NCBI GenBank assembly: GCA_022774325.1
Contig: JALFNN010000049.1
Location: 1-37,331, forward strand
Length of the DNA stretch: 37,331 nt
Origin: a bacterium
Lineage (GTDB): Bacteria > Bacillota > Clostridia > Lachnospirales > Lachnospiraceae
Reading direction: 5' to 3'
How positions within the stretch are numbered: position 1 is the first letter of the stretch; each line of letters begins with the position of its first letter. Below are positions 8,301 through 16,236 of this stretch, piece by piece. The position numbers and the translations under genes are program-made. Below the pieces are notes generated by a model. It was not told where the DNA came from. It saw only the letters and a list, made by a program, of their open reading frames with translations, and did no database searches.

Positions 8301-8359
8301 CTATAAAATAGTGCTGTAATGTTTATTTATTAGCATTATTTTCTATAGTGCGTTATAAT
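8301..8359 (+). promoter_or_regulatory. Promoter of the ABC importer operon with upstream dyad
   Basis: A perfect TATAAT is at 8354-8359, but the -35 region (8331-8336, TAGCAT) is poor. Overlapping it is a long AT-rich dyad: 8301-8315 pairs with 8332-8348, including CTATA ends and an 11-base arm with one mismatch. A weak -35 beside a dyad suggests control by a DNA-binding regulator, which is not encoded next to it. The rest of the 271-base divergent region is AT-rich without an obvious gene or riboswitch. Confidence 0.45.
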
Positions 8360-8404
8360 TGTCATGCCCTTGAGGCAAAATATAAAATTATTGGGAGGAC
8401 AATT

Positions 8405-9490
8405 ATGAAGAAAAGACTACTTGCAGCACTGCTTGCCGGCATGATGGTATTCTCACTGGCAGCTTGCGGAAGCAAAGAAAGCACAACAACAGAAGACCAA
8501 AAGGAAGATTCCAAGACAGAGGAGTCTGCAGAACTGGAAGATTCCCTCGTTGTATACTCTACGCATTCAGAAGACATGTTAGAAGAAATCTGCAACGCAT
8601 TTACCGAAAAGACCGGTGTAGAGGTTGAATACATCAACCTGAAGGGTGAACTTGCCGACCGTGTCAGAAGTGAAAAAGACAACCCGCAGGCAGACATCAT
8701 GTTCGGTGGTGATACTGCAACCTATATGCTTCTTCAGGATGAAGGATGCTATGAAGCGACAAAGCCTGAATGGGCTGGTGATCTTCCGGCTGATTTTAAA
8801 GATGCAGACGGATATTGGTACGGAACTTATAAAACACCGGTTGTGATGTTCTACAACACCGACTTAATGACAGCAGAAGAAGCTCCGAAGGACTGGAGCG
8901 ATCTGGTAAAACCGGAATATGCAGGAAAGATCATCACGCGTGATTCTCTTTCCTCTTCTATGCGTTCCACCATCGCCGCTCTCGTAAGCTACTATACCGC
9001 AAATGAAAGCGAAGAAGCTGCATGGGAATACATCGAAGGTCTGAATGCAAATATCAAGAATTACTACAACAGCGGAAGCATGATGTTCCAGGCTATCGGG
9101 AAAGGCGAAGCAGCCATCTCTATCGCAGTACTTGACAACATCATTGACAACAGAGACAACAACAGCATGCCTCTTGAAATCGTAGATGCAACAAGCGGCG
9201 CAATCACAATCACAGACTGTATCGCAGCAATTAAAAATGCACCACATCCAAATGCTGCAGCCGCTTTCGTAGAATTCGTGGGAAGCAAGGAATGTGAAGA
9301 AATGGTTGCAAATTCTTTCAACCGTATGCCGGCTCTCGATGCTGCTCTGGAAGGTGCTCCGGAATGGATGAAGACCGGATATGCTCCGATGACTCTTGAC
9401 TGGGCTGATATCAGCGCAAACCAGTCTGCAACACTGGAAAGATGGGAAACCGATTATATTGACGGCAACAAGACCGTGCAGTCCAATTAA
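8405..9490 (+). CDS. ABC importer substrate-binding lipoprotein (iron/phosphonate type)
   Basis: A 361-residue binding lipoprotein. Residues 1-20 are a lipoprotein signal peptide with lipobox LAAC (Cys21), followed by a Ser/Thr/Glu-rich linker. The mature part starts LVVYSTHSEDMLEEICNAF and resembles family 1 binding proteins related to FbpA (ferric iron) and PhnS-type (2-aminoethylphosphonate) proteins, with typical FYNTDL and WSDLVKPEYAGKI segments. GGGAGG lies 5 bases before the chosen ATG; the longer in-frame start lacks one. It is the first gene of a three-gene importer operon divergent from the molybdoenzyme operon. The ligand could be iron, a phosphonate or another small anion; sequence alone does not decide. 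Confidence 0.88.
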   Translation: MKKRLLAALLAGMMVFSLAACGSKESTTTEDQKEDSKTEESAELEDSLVVYSTHSEDMLEEICNAFTEKTGVEVEYINLKGELADRVRSEKDNPQADIMFGGDTATYMLLQDEGCYEATKPEWAGDLPADFKDADGYWYGTYKTPVVMFYNTDLMTAEEAPKDWSDLVKPEYAGKIITRDSLSSSMRSTIAALVSYYTANESEEAAWEYIEGLNANIKNYYNSGSMMFQAIGKGEAAISIAVLDNIIDNRDNNSMPLEIVDATSGAITITDCIAAIKNAPHPNAAAAFVEFVGSKECEEMVANSFNRMPALDAALEGAPEWMKTGYAPMTLDWADISANQSATLERWETDYIDGNKTVQSN

Positions 9491-9524
9491 TTGATACCAA
9501 TCGGCAAACACCATAAACATTTGG

Positions 9525-9551
9525 AAATAGTGGGGCGCTGCTCCACTATTT
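9525..9551 (+). terminator. Hairpin between binding-protein and ATPase genes
   Basis: Arms 9525-9533 and 9543-9551 (AAATAGTGG / CCACTATTT) pair perfectly, and the inner bases can add three more pairs. No T-run follows, so it is probably a 3'-end protecting or attenuating hairpin that lets the binding protein be made in excess over the ATPase and permease. Confidence 0.55.
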
Positions 9552-9582
9552 CTGTATGTTCAATTCTATGAGGGAACAAAAT

Positions 9583-10578
9583 ATGAGTGACATTATCCTA
9601 AAAAATATTTCACACAGCTTTGACACGACCCGAGTTCTTGATTCTGTAGATATCACCATTAAGAAAGGGGATTTCTTCACACTTCTCGGCCCGTCCGGGT
9701 GTGGCAAAACCACTCTTCTGCGTATACTGGCAGGTTTTATCCGCCCAACCGAAGGGCAGGTACTGATCGGAGATACCGACATCACAGAATGGGCACCGGA
9801 AAAACGCAACATGGGAATCGTCTTCCAGAATTATGCACTATTCCCAAACATGACCGTTCGCGAAAATATATCCTACGGTCTGAAAATCCGGAGACAGTCC
9901 AAAGCCCAAATTAAAGAGAAATGCGACTACTACATGGATCTTGCGGGTCTGAAAGAACTGGAAGGCCGGCGTATTAATGAATTGTCCGGCGGTCAGCAGC
10001 AGCGGGTTGCCATCGCAAGGGCTCTCGTCATTGAACCTCAGATGCTGCTTCTGGATGAGCCAATGTCCAATCTGGATGTAGCGCTCCGCGTGAAAATGCG
10101 CGAAGAGATCCGTGCCATCCAGAAAAAAACCGGAATTACCACATTATTTATCACCCATGATCAGCAGGAAGCGCTTTCCATCTCCGATCAGATTGCGGTA
10201 ATGCGTGACGGAAAAGTCCTGCAGATGGGCGCACCGGAAGATATTTATAATCATCCAAACCAGGAATTTGTGGCAAATTTTGTCGGCACATCCAACATAA
10301 TTCCACAGAATCTTTATGAAGACTTTGGAATTTGCAGCCACACTGACGCCCCATATCTCTTTGTAAGACCAGAACATATGGCGATTTCCCACGATCCGCA
10401 GAACGGAATCCCTGCCCGCGTGGAAGAAGTCAAATTTTCCGGCATGTATTATGAATACACTGTTACCACAACGGATAACACATACCGCGTTATCGAGATT
10501 AATCGTGGAGATATTTCCAAAATCTGGCATGTAAATGACAGTTGTTTTGTTAAAGTTGCAAATATAGATGGGGTGTAG
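9583..10578 (+). CDS. ABC importer ATP-binding protein (iron/phosphonate type)
   Basis: A 331-residue ATPase of an importer. Walker A GPSGCGKTT is at about 36-44, signature LSGGQQQRVAIARAL near 134, Walker B LLLDEPMSNLD near 155, and the switch His is in ITHDQQEA near 190. A C-terminal TOBE-like domain (FVGTSNIIP...RPEHMAI) is typical of the FbpC/PotA/PhnT group. Start chosen at 9583 because TGAGGGA lies 8 bases upstream; an in-frame ATG 27 bases earlier has no ribosome binding site. It is followed after 5 bases by the permease gene. Confidence 0.92.
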   Translation: MSDIILKNISHSFDTTRVLDSVDITIKKGDFFTLLGPSGCGKTTLLRILAGFIRPTEGQVLIGDTDITEWAPEKRNMGIVFQNYALFPNMTVRENISYGLKIRRQSKAQIKEKCDYYMDLAGLKELEGRRINELSGGQQQRVAIARALVIEPQMLLLDEPMSNLDVALRVKMREEIRAIQKKTGITTLFITHDQQEALSISDQIAVMRDGKVLQMGAPEDIYNHPNQEFVANFVGTSNIIPQNLYEDFGICSHTDAPYLFVRPEHMAISHDPQNGIPARVEEVKFSGMYYEYTVTTTDNTYRVIEINRGDISKIWHVNDSCFVKVANIDGV

Positions 10579-10583
10579 AATAT

Positions 10584-12257
10584 ATGAAAAAGGGTAAAAT
10601 AAGCATTTTCCGCTATCTATGGTATCTGATTCTCGGCTTCCTCATACTCGGCTATATCATCGTTCCGTTTTTCCACACCTTCATGCAGGCACTGGAAACG
10701 GACTCCGGTTATGGGCTTGACGTGTTCCGGGAATTTTTTCAGAATCCAAACCAGCGAAAGGTTATCGGAAATACGGTTCTTCTGGGAGCCGCATCCGTAC
10801 TGACTTGCGGAACCATCGGAATTATGCTGGCAATGTATATGACCTTTCTCGCCGGTAAATGGAAAAAAATCATCCATATTCTGCTGCTCAGTCCGATGAT
10901 GATTCCAGGTGTTATCACCGTAATCTCATTTATCCAGCTTTACGGCGAGAGTGGAATCCTGACCAAAGGAATCCAGTATCTCCTTCACCTGGAGCAGATT
11001 CCATTTCAGTTTCAGGGATTTGGTGCCATCGTTTTCGTGGTAACGTATACACAGTACGTCTACTTTTACTTAAATGTCTATGTAGCCATGAAATATGTTG
11101 ACAATTCCAGCATCGAGGCGGCAAGAAGTATGGGTGCCTCCTGGTTCCAGATTTTCAAAGACGTAATCTGGCCGGTCATCATCCCAGCTGTACTCTCCTC
11201 CGTGATTGTGACATTTGCATCCGGAATCAGCTCTTTCTCCGCTCCGAATCTGATCGGAGGCAGCTTCAAGGTGCTGAGCACGCAAATCGTAAAATCAAAG
11301 GCCAACAATCATATGGAAATGGCATCTGTTCAAGTTGTTGTATTATTTCTCATCAGCATGATCGTGATGCTGACGATCCAGTATTACAGCAAACGGTATG
11401 GAAACTATGCATCGGATCGAAGCACAGCGATTGCACCGCTTAAGGGAACGCATAGCCTGCTGTCATTCATAAGCCGGATCATCATTTTTATTCAGATCCT
11501 GTTGATCCTATTGCCGATCATCACCATTGTGTACCTTTCCTTCGTCCCGACAAGCTCCATCATGCAGGATATTTTCCCGCATACATTTACGTTGGAAAAC
11601 TACCTGATGATCTTCCAGAAAACGCGAGTACTGAAACCACTGATCAACAGCTTGAAAATGTCTGCCATAGCAGTCATAGCCGGTCTTGTCATCACCGTGC
11701 CAAGCTCATACATGATCGTAAAATACAAAAGCAAATTCCACGCTTTCCTCAAAGTCCTGCTCATGCTTCCCTGGACCATGCCGGCAAGCGTTGTAGCCAT
11801 CAATCTGATCAACGCATTCAGCCAGAAAAGTATCTTTGCCTTTGGGAATGCCTTGATCGGCGGGTTTTACATCGTTCCGATTGCTTATACGATTAATTCC
11901 ATCCCGCTGCTCCTTAACTCCAACGAAGTGGCTATTATGGGATTAAACAAGAATCTCGAGGAAGCATCAAAAAGCCTGGGAGCCAACATGGCTCATACAT
12001 TTTTCCGTATTATCATGCCGAATATTGCTCCCGGAATTATGGCCGGTGGCGTACTGGTACTGATTCGGACACTGGGAGAATACACCATGTCCGCATTGCT
12101 CTACGGTGTATTCAATCGACCGATCTCAATTTCCATGGTGACCGCTATGCAGGAATATAAGATGGGACTTTCACTGGCATATGGAGTGATCGTTATCCTG
12201 ATCTGCTATACGGCGCTGGGAATTATTTTTAAATTGGATAAGAAGCGGTTCTTCTAG
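10584..12257 (+). CDS. ABC importer permease, two fused membrane domains
   Basis: A 557-residue integral membrane protein with about 12 predicted segments in two homologous halves. Each half carries an EAA loop that contacts the ATPase: EAARSMGASWFQIF near residue 177 and EEASKSLGANMAHTF near 458. The fused arrangement is that of FbpB/ThiP-type permeases for ferric iron or thiamine and of related phosphonate systems. It completes the importer with the two upstream genes and is followed by a strong terminator at 12307-12350. The frame is intact. Confidence 0.92.
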   Translation: MKKGKISIFRYLWYLILGFLILGYIIVPFFHTFMQALETDSGYGLDVFREFFQNPNQRKVIGNTVLLGAASVLTCGTIGIMLAMYMTFLAGKWKKIIHILLLSPMMIPGVITVISFIQLYGESGILTKGIQYLLHLEQIPFQFQGFGAIVFVVTYTQYVYFYLNVYVAMKYVDNSSIEAARSMGASWFQIFKDVIWPVIIPAVLSSVIVTFASGISSFSAPNLIGGSFKVLSTQIVKSKANNHMEMASVQVVVLFLISMIVMLTIQYYSKRYGNYASDRSTAIAPLKGTHSLLSFISRIIIFIQILLILLPIITIVYLSFVPTSSIMQDIFPHTFTLENYLMIFQKTRVLKPLINSLKMSAIAVIAGLVITVPSSYMIVKYKSKFHAFLKVLLMLPWTMPASVVAINLINAFSQKSIFAFGNALIGGFYIVPIAYTINSIPLLLNSNEVAIMGLNKNLEEASKSLGANMAHTFFRIIMPNIAPGIMAGGVLVLIRTLGEYTMSALLYGVFNRPISISMVTAMQEYKMGLSLAYGVIVILICYTALGIIFKLDKKRFF

Positions 12258-12284
12258 GTGACTAGGGGACGGGTTTTCAGTCAC
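12258..12284. repeat. Small REP-like palindrome next to the permease stop
   Basis: GTGACT (12258-12263) and AGTCAC (12279-12284) flank a GGGGACGGGTTTT core. It begins at the base after the stop codon and resembles a degenerate member of the same family as the palindrome at 12593-12638, which shares GTGACT and a GGACRGG core. Confidence 0.4.
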
Positions 12285-12306
12285 ACAGCCACATTAATAA
12301 TAATGA

Positions 12307-12353
12307 AGCAGTGATCAGGAGATTAACAAAGTCTCCCATCACTGCTCTATTTT
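12307..12353 (+). terminator. Terminator of the ABC importer operon
   Basis: A two-part stem: AGCAGTGAT (12307-12315) pairs with ATCACTGCT (12338-12346), and inside it GGAGA (12318-12322) pairs with TCTCC (12332-12336). CTATTTT follows. This is the natural end of the plus-strand operon that starts at 8405. Confidence 0.75.
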
Positions 12354-12574
12354 CCTCTCCACTTATTCCACTTGGAAATCAAAGCTCTTTTATAATATTT
12401 AACATAAACAACCAGCAAACCTAAAAGCATAATGATTGTTTCAATAACAAGTGCAAGAAACATAGTCTTTTTTGAATATGCCTCCTCAATGTAAATCATA
12501 AAAACGGGAATTCCCCATATTCCAAACTCAATGATAGTACTCCTGGTTTCAAGATAATACTTAGATTTATTTCT
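12347..12574 (-). pseudogene. C-terminal remnant of a small membrane protein
   Basis: A 75-codon open frame on the minus strand runs from an in-frame TGA (12575-12577) to a TAG at 12347-12349. It has no start codon near its beginning and no ribosome binding site. The translation is strikingly membrane-like: two hydrophobic stretches (IIEFGIWGIPVFMIYI and MFLALVIETIIMLLGLLVVYV), then a basic tail (KYYKRALISKWNKWRGK). The first ATG is 22 codons in. I read it as the decayed end of a gene lost from this site; a short protein with a non-standard start is possible. I do not recognise the family. Confidence 0.4.
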
Positions 12575-12592
12575 TCATTTTCGAGTTAGGGA

Positions 12593-12638
12593 GGACAGGT
12601 TCCGTGACTCACTCACAAGTGAGTCACGGAACCTGTCC
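12593..12638. repeat. Perfect 46-base palindrome (REP-like)
   Basis: Two 21-base arms (12593-12613 and 12618-12638) pair without mismatch around a CACA loop. It lies 11 bases beyond the metG stop codon. No T-run follows on either strand, so it is not a classical terminator. The GGACAGGTTCCGTGACT-type sequence suggests a dispersed REP/MITE-like family. Confidence 0.7.
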
Positions 12639-12649
12639 CCCAAAAATCA

Positions 12650-14554
12650 CTAGCAGATTTCCGCTCCTGCCGGCATCGGTTTTTCCGGTGTCATCAGTGC
12701 AAGATTGCCGTCTGCATCTTCTGCGCAGAGCAGCATTCCTTCAGACAGAACGCCTGCCAGTTTTGCAGGTTTTAAGTTTACAAGTACCATTACTTTCTTT
12801 CCGACCATTTCTTCGGCGGTGTAATGTGCTTTGATTCCGGATACGATCTGTTTTACCTGGCTTCCGATCTTCACCTGAGAGCAGAGAAGTTTTTTGGATT
12901 TCTTTACTTCTTCGCAGGCGATGATCTCGCCAACCTGAAACTGCATTTTTCCGAAATCTTCAAATGTGATCTCCGGTTTTGCTTCGATGTCGATCACATT
13001 TTCGTCTTCTTCTTTCTCTTCTTCAACCGGCGGATGAAGTTCTTCTACTTTGGCAAGGACTTCATTGATGTCCAGTCTCTGGAAGAGAATTTCCGGTTTC
13101 TCTACTACATGACCGTCGCCGAGCTGAGCCAGGATCTTCTCAGAAGTTTCCGGCATGAAGGATTCGAGAAGGCGTGCGCCTGCGGAAATGCTCTGGATCA
13201 GATTCCAGAGTACGGTTTCCAGACGGTCTTTCTTCGCTTCATCTTTTGCCAGTGCCCACGGCATGGTTTCGTCAATGTATTTGTTGCAGCGTTTGAAGAG
13301 ATTGAAAATCTCCGTCATGGCATCTGCCACACGCAGTTCATCCATCTTCTTTTCTACCAGAACCGGTGTATTTTCGGTCACTGCTTTCAGGTCTGCATCC
13401 ACTTCTTCTGTCACACCTTTATTCGTTACGGTTCCGCCGAAGTATTTATTTGTCATGGAAACGGTACGATTTACCAGATTTCCAAGTGTATTTGCAAGGT
13501 CAGAATTGAGACGTTCTACCATCAGTTCCCATGAAATTACACCGTCATTTTCAAACGGCATCTCATGCAGAACAAAGTAACGTACCGCATCCACTCCAAA
13601 GAAATCTACCAGTTCATCCGCATACAGAACATTTCCTTTGGATTTGCTCATCTTGCCGTCGCCCTGCAGAAGCCACGGATGTCCGAATACCTGCTTCGGA
13701 AGCGGAAGGCCCAGAGCCATCAGGAATATCGGCCAGTAAATGGTATGGAAACGGATGATATCCTTTCCGATCAGATGAAGGTCTGCCGGCCAGTTCTTGT
13801 TGAATAATTCTTCGCTTTCACCGTCACAATGATAACCGATACCGGTGATGTAGTTTGTCAGCGCATCCAGCCATACATAAGTGACATGCTTCGGATCAAA
13901 GTCTACCGGAATGCCCCATTTGAAGGATGTTCTGGATACACAAAGATCCTGAAGTCCCGGAAGCAGGAAGTTGTTCATCATCTCATTCTTTCTGGATACC
14001 GGCTGGATAAATTCCGGATGTGTGTTGATGTAATCAATCAGTCTGTCCGCATATTTGCTCATCTTAAAGAAATATGCCTCTTCTTTTGCCGGCTGTACCG
14101 GGCGTCCGCAGTCCGGGCATTTGCCGTCTACAAGCTGTGACTCTGTAAAGAAAGATTCACACGGCGTACAGTACATTCCTTCGTAATATCCTTTGTAAAT
14201 GTCGCCCTGATCGTACAGTTTCTTGAAAATCTTCTGTACTTCTTTCTCATGATAATCATCGGTTGTACGGATAAATTTGTCATAGGAAGTATTCATCAAA
14301 TCCCAGATCCGCTTGATCTCTCCGGCTACGTTATCCACATATTCCTTCGGTGTGACTCCGGCATCTTGTGCTTTGAGCTCGATTTTCTGACCATGCTCAT
14401 CAGTTCCGGTCTGAAAGAATACATCGTATCCCTGACTTCTCTTGTAACGTGCGATAGCATCTGCAAGCACGATTTCATAAGTGTTTCCAATATGCGGTTT
14501 GCCTGATGTGTAGGCAATCGCAGTTGTAATGTAATATTTTGGTTTATCTGCCAT
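12650..14554 (-). CDS. metG: Methionyl-tRNA synthetase
   Basis: A 634-residue class I aminoacyl-tRNA synthetase that charges tRNA-Met. The HIGH motif appears as PHIGN at about residues 19-23, KMSKSKGN is near 300, and a Cys cluster (CTPC...CPDC) forms the zinc knuckle of the connective domain. The anticodon-binding helical domain follows. The last 105 residues, starting FEDFGKMQFQVGEI, are the EMAP-like tRNA-binding domain that dimerises the bacterial enzyme. The long form is usual for clostridia. It is transcribed alone behind a T-box leader (14574-14888), so expression should rise when uncharged tRNA-Met accumulates. A REP-like palindrome follows its stop codon. Confidence 0.98.
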   Translation of the reverse strand: MADKPKYYITTAIAYTSGKPHIGNTYEIVLADAIARYKRSQGYDVFFQTGTDEHGQKIELKAQDAGVTPKEYVDNVAGEIKRIWDLMNTSYDKFIRTTDDYHEKEVQKIFKKLYDQGDIYKGYYEGMYCTPCESFFTESQLVDGKCPDCGRPVQPAKEEAYFFKMSKYADRLIDYINTHPEFIQPVSRKNEMMNNFLLPGLQDLCVSRTSFKWGIPVDFDPKHVTYVWLDALTNYITGIGYHCDGESEELFNKNWPADLHLIGKDIIRFHTIYWPIFLMALGLPLPKQVFGHPWLLQGDGKMSKSKGNVLYADELVDFFGVDAVRYFVLHEMPFENDGVISWELMVERLNSDLANTLGNLVNRTVSMTNKYFGGTVTNKGVTEEVDADLKAVTENTPVLVEKKMDELRVADAMTEIFNLFKRCNKYIDETMPWALAKDEAKKDRLETVLWNLIQSISAGARLLESFMPETSEKILAQLGDGHVVEKPEILFQRLDINEVLAKVEELHPPVEEEKEEDENVIDIEAKPEITFEDFGKMQFQVGEIIACEEVKKSKKLLCSQVKIGSQVKQIVSGIKAHYTAEEMVGKKVMVLVNLKPAKLAGVLSEGMLLCAEDADGNLALMTPEKPMPAGAEIC

Positions 14555-14573
14555 TTTGATTCCCTCTCTTTAT

Positions 14574-14888
14574 AAAAAAATCCCGTCTTCCTAAAAATAA
14601 GAAGACGGGTTATTACCGTGTTACCACTTCTACTTCACTCTCACCCTCACGGATCAGAGTCTCTGTAAGTGCATCTGCACTCATCCGCTGTAACGGGCGG
14701 AACCCATCGCAGCCTTGCAGGGAAAATGGAATCTCCTTTCTTCCTGTTCGGTGCGCTGCTCGGAAGCCATGTTCGGCTGATCTTTCCTCATCCCTCTCAG
14801 CATACGGGATTTCTCTGTAGAAGTCCAAAAAGCTTACTCTCTTCGTCATTGCTTTTATCATATTTTGTTCGACTCTCTCTTTGTGTCT
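14574..14888 (-). ncRNA. T-box riboswitch of metG
   Basis: On the minus strand the leader ends with a T-box element, AAGTGGTAACACGG (14629-14616). Its TGGT can pair with the ACCA end of uncharged tRNA-Met (discriminator A). Next comes a 9-bp terminator stem (14601-14609 with 14582-14590) and seven T. Upstream is a long Stem I region with a GAGAGTAAG motif near 14837 and an AUG at 14770-14768 that is a good candidate specifier codon; another ATG near 14805 is less likely. The mechanism, in which uncharged tRNA stabilises an antiterminator, is established for the class. Stem I boundaries are approximate. Confidence 0.85.
14582..14609 (-). terminator. Terminator stem of the metG T-box
   Basis: CCCGTCTTC and GAAGACGGG pair around a 10-base loop. 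On the minus strand seven T follow (14580-14574), giving a rho-independent terminator before metG. Confidence 0.9.
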
Positions 14889-14894
14889 TTGAAA

Positions 14895-14924
14895 ATCGTA
14901 TCATATTCATGGCCGAATTGTCAA
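14895..14924 (-). promoter_or_regulatory. metG promoter
   Basis: On the minus strand TTGACA (14919-14924) and TACGAT (14895-14900) are separated by 18 bases, at the right distance upstream of the T-box leader. Confidence 0.65.
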
Positions 14925-14954
14925 GACTACGAGTGGATTTGTAGCTTGTTCTGA

Positions 14955-15173
14955 CTATATATGTTCATTGAAATATTCTTGTGTCACTTTTAATTGTTTC
15001 TTCAATATTTCCTTCCACATTCTTGTATGTATCTCTCCTGAACCTTTAGAAACTTTCGTCATCCTGATGCTTCCGTCATCGTCTATCTTCCGATAAAAAT
15101 AATGATCCGTATCTTTATACAATTCCCAGCCATCACGCTCACAAAATCTCTTTAGCTCTTTCCATCTCGGCAT
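14955..15173 (-). CDS. HicA-like toxin (putative mRNA interferase)
   Basis: A 72-residue basic protein resembling the HicA/YcfA double-stranded-RNA-binding-like fold. It has an N-terminal helix KELKRFCERDGWELYKDTDHYFY, where the usual SHH(H)F motif is replaced by TDHYFY with one His kept, then a SIRMTKV strand and a C-terminal helix. HicA toxins cleave mRNA, and the conserved His is catalytic in the family. The ATG is preceded by GGAGAG and overlaps the end of the upstream partner gene by 22 bases, the tight coupling usual for toxin-antitoxin pairs. Here the antitoxin comes first. Activity is inferred from family resemblance. Confidence 0.65.
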   Translation of the reverse strand: MPRWKELKRFCERDGWELYKDTDHYFYRKIDDDGSIRMTKVSKGSGEIHTRMWKEILKKQLKVTQEYFNEHI

Positions 15174-15577
15174 TCAATACTCTCCCCTATCTTCTTGGGA
15201 TCATCCATAATAAGTGCTTTGAAGATATACGGCACATGTCCTTTTCTGTTTGGGCTACGTGAATACAACGCATAATCATCATAATACTCTGCCGAATACT
15301 CTAAGATAGACTTTCCCAGCAATTCTCGTGCCTCTGGTTCCGTGCACCCATTTTCAATTAAATCAATTTCATTTAAGGATAACGTGACTGTGCCATCCTC
15401 TTCCACAAATCTATCTGCAGTAAAATGATACGCTTCCAGAATTTCAGACATCGTTTCCAGATTTGAGAACCACATCTTATCCCTGGTCCGCTTAATAAAT
15501 TTCGGTTTATCATGAATCACGCTGTCGCAGACAGAACTCCATTCTTTTCTTACTGTTGTTGCCTGTTCCATTAACAT
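15152..15577 (-). CDS. Partner (putative antitoxin) of the HicA-like protein
   Basis: A protein of about 141 residues with an N-terminal helical part and a conserved-looking core: VEEDGTVTLSLNEIDL, then EARELLGKSILEYSAEYYDDYALYSRSPNRKGHVPYIFKALIMDD. It does not show a clear HicB fold but occupies the antitoxin position and overlaps the toxin gene. Longer in-frame starts exist up to 15706. However, the promoter -10 box at 15603-15608 places transcription start near 15596, so those cannot be used. AAGGAG at 15587-15592 lies 9 bases before the ATG at 15577; ATGs at 15583 and 15586 are too close to it. The N-terminal region may bind the operator just upstream. Confidence 0.6.
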   Translation of the reverse strand: MLMEQATTVRKEWSSVCDSVIHDKPKFIKRTRDKMWFSNLETMSEILEAYHFTADRFVEEDGTVTLSLNEIDLIENGCTEPEARELLGKSILEYSAEYYDDYALYSRSPNRKGHVPYIFKALIMDDPKKIGESIECRDGKS

Positions 15578-15602
15578 ATCCATCATCTCCTTATATACCT
15601 CC

Positions 15603-15649
15603 ATTATAACAATTTGCGTACACAATGTCAATATTGTACAAAATGTACA
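15603..15649 (-). promoter_or_regulatory. Promoter and candidate operator of the toxin-antitoxin operon
   Basis: On the minus strand TTGACA (15626-15631) and TATAAT (15603-15608) are exactly 17 bases apart. Just upstream are two TGTACA palindromes (15635-15640 and 15644-15649), spaced 3 bases, forming a dyad suited to autoregulation by the antitoxin or the pair. Confidence 0.75.
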
Positions 15650-15753
15650 TTTATTATATGAAAGTATAAACAAAAAAATTCCACTATTTTTGGCTGATAT
15701 TTGCAAACTTCAAAAGAAAAACCATTTATCTTTCACATAACAGCACTTCCCCA

Positions 15754-16236
15754 TCAAAATTCCAACCGCATCTGGTACCACACCACATTCCCATGTACCG
15801 ATTCTGACACACCTTCATTCACAAACCCAAACTTGGCATAATAATGAATCAGTTTATCCTTACAAGTAAGCACCACGCCTTTTCTTCCCTGTTCTCTGGC
15901 ATCCGCAATGACCTGCTTCAAAAGTTTTTCGGCGCATCCCTGTCTTCGGTACGACGGAATCGTATTGACTCCGAAAATCATCTGCCATTCTCCGTCTTCC
16001 TTGTGCAGTGATGCATTTTCATACATCTCATCAGCCAGATCCGGTTCATCGGTCACCATGCCGTTAACAAATCCCACCAGTGTATCCCCGTCAAAAAGGA
16101 GCCAGAAATAATCCGGGTAAACCATAAGTCTTCCTTCAAAATCTTTTTCCGTGGCCGCTTCCGCAGCCGGGAAACATTCTGCTTCTACGGCAGTGATTGC
16201 TTTTAAATCTTCTATTGTTGCTTTTCTGATCTTCAT
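15754..16236 (-). CDS. GNAT family N-acetyltransferase
   Basis: A 160-residue acetyl-CoA-dependent acyltransferase. The fold begins with MKIRKATIEDLKAITAVEAECF. Motif A is VNTIPSYRRQGCAEKLLKQVIADAREQGRKGVVLTCK (about residues 90-125), with the acetyl-CoA pyrophosphate loop at RRQGCAEKL. Near the end, HYYAKFGFVNEGVS is the usual motif B, where the Tyr may act as general acid. The substrate is unknown. It is a single gene with a GAGGTAG ribosome binding site, divergent from the BlaI-type regulator. Confidence 0.9.
   Translation of the reverse strand: MKIRKATIEDLKAITAVEAECFPAAEAATEKDFEGRLMVYPDYFWLLFDGDTLVGFVNGMVTDEPDLADEMYENASLHKEDGEWQMIFGVNTIPSYRRQGCAEKLLKQVIADAREQGRKGVVLTCKDKLIHYYAKFGFVNEGVSESVHGNVVWYQMRLEF

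Noticed and set aside
8864-9520. A 218-codon minus-strand open frame
   Set aside because: Antisense to the substrate-binding lipoprotein gene, Cys/His-rich, with no family resemblance.
12593-12638. The 46-base palindrome as the metG terminator
   Set aside because: No T-run follows the stem on the minus strand, so it is better described as a REP-like repeat, although it could protect the 3' end.
12824-13534. A 236-codon plus-strand open frame
   Set aside because: Shadow of metG: Phe/Cys-rich translation, no domain and no start signal.
14613-14861. An 82-codon open frame upstream of metG
   Set aside because: It falls inside the T-box leader, whose RNA elements explain the sequence.
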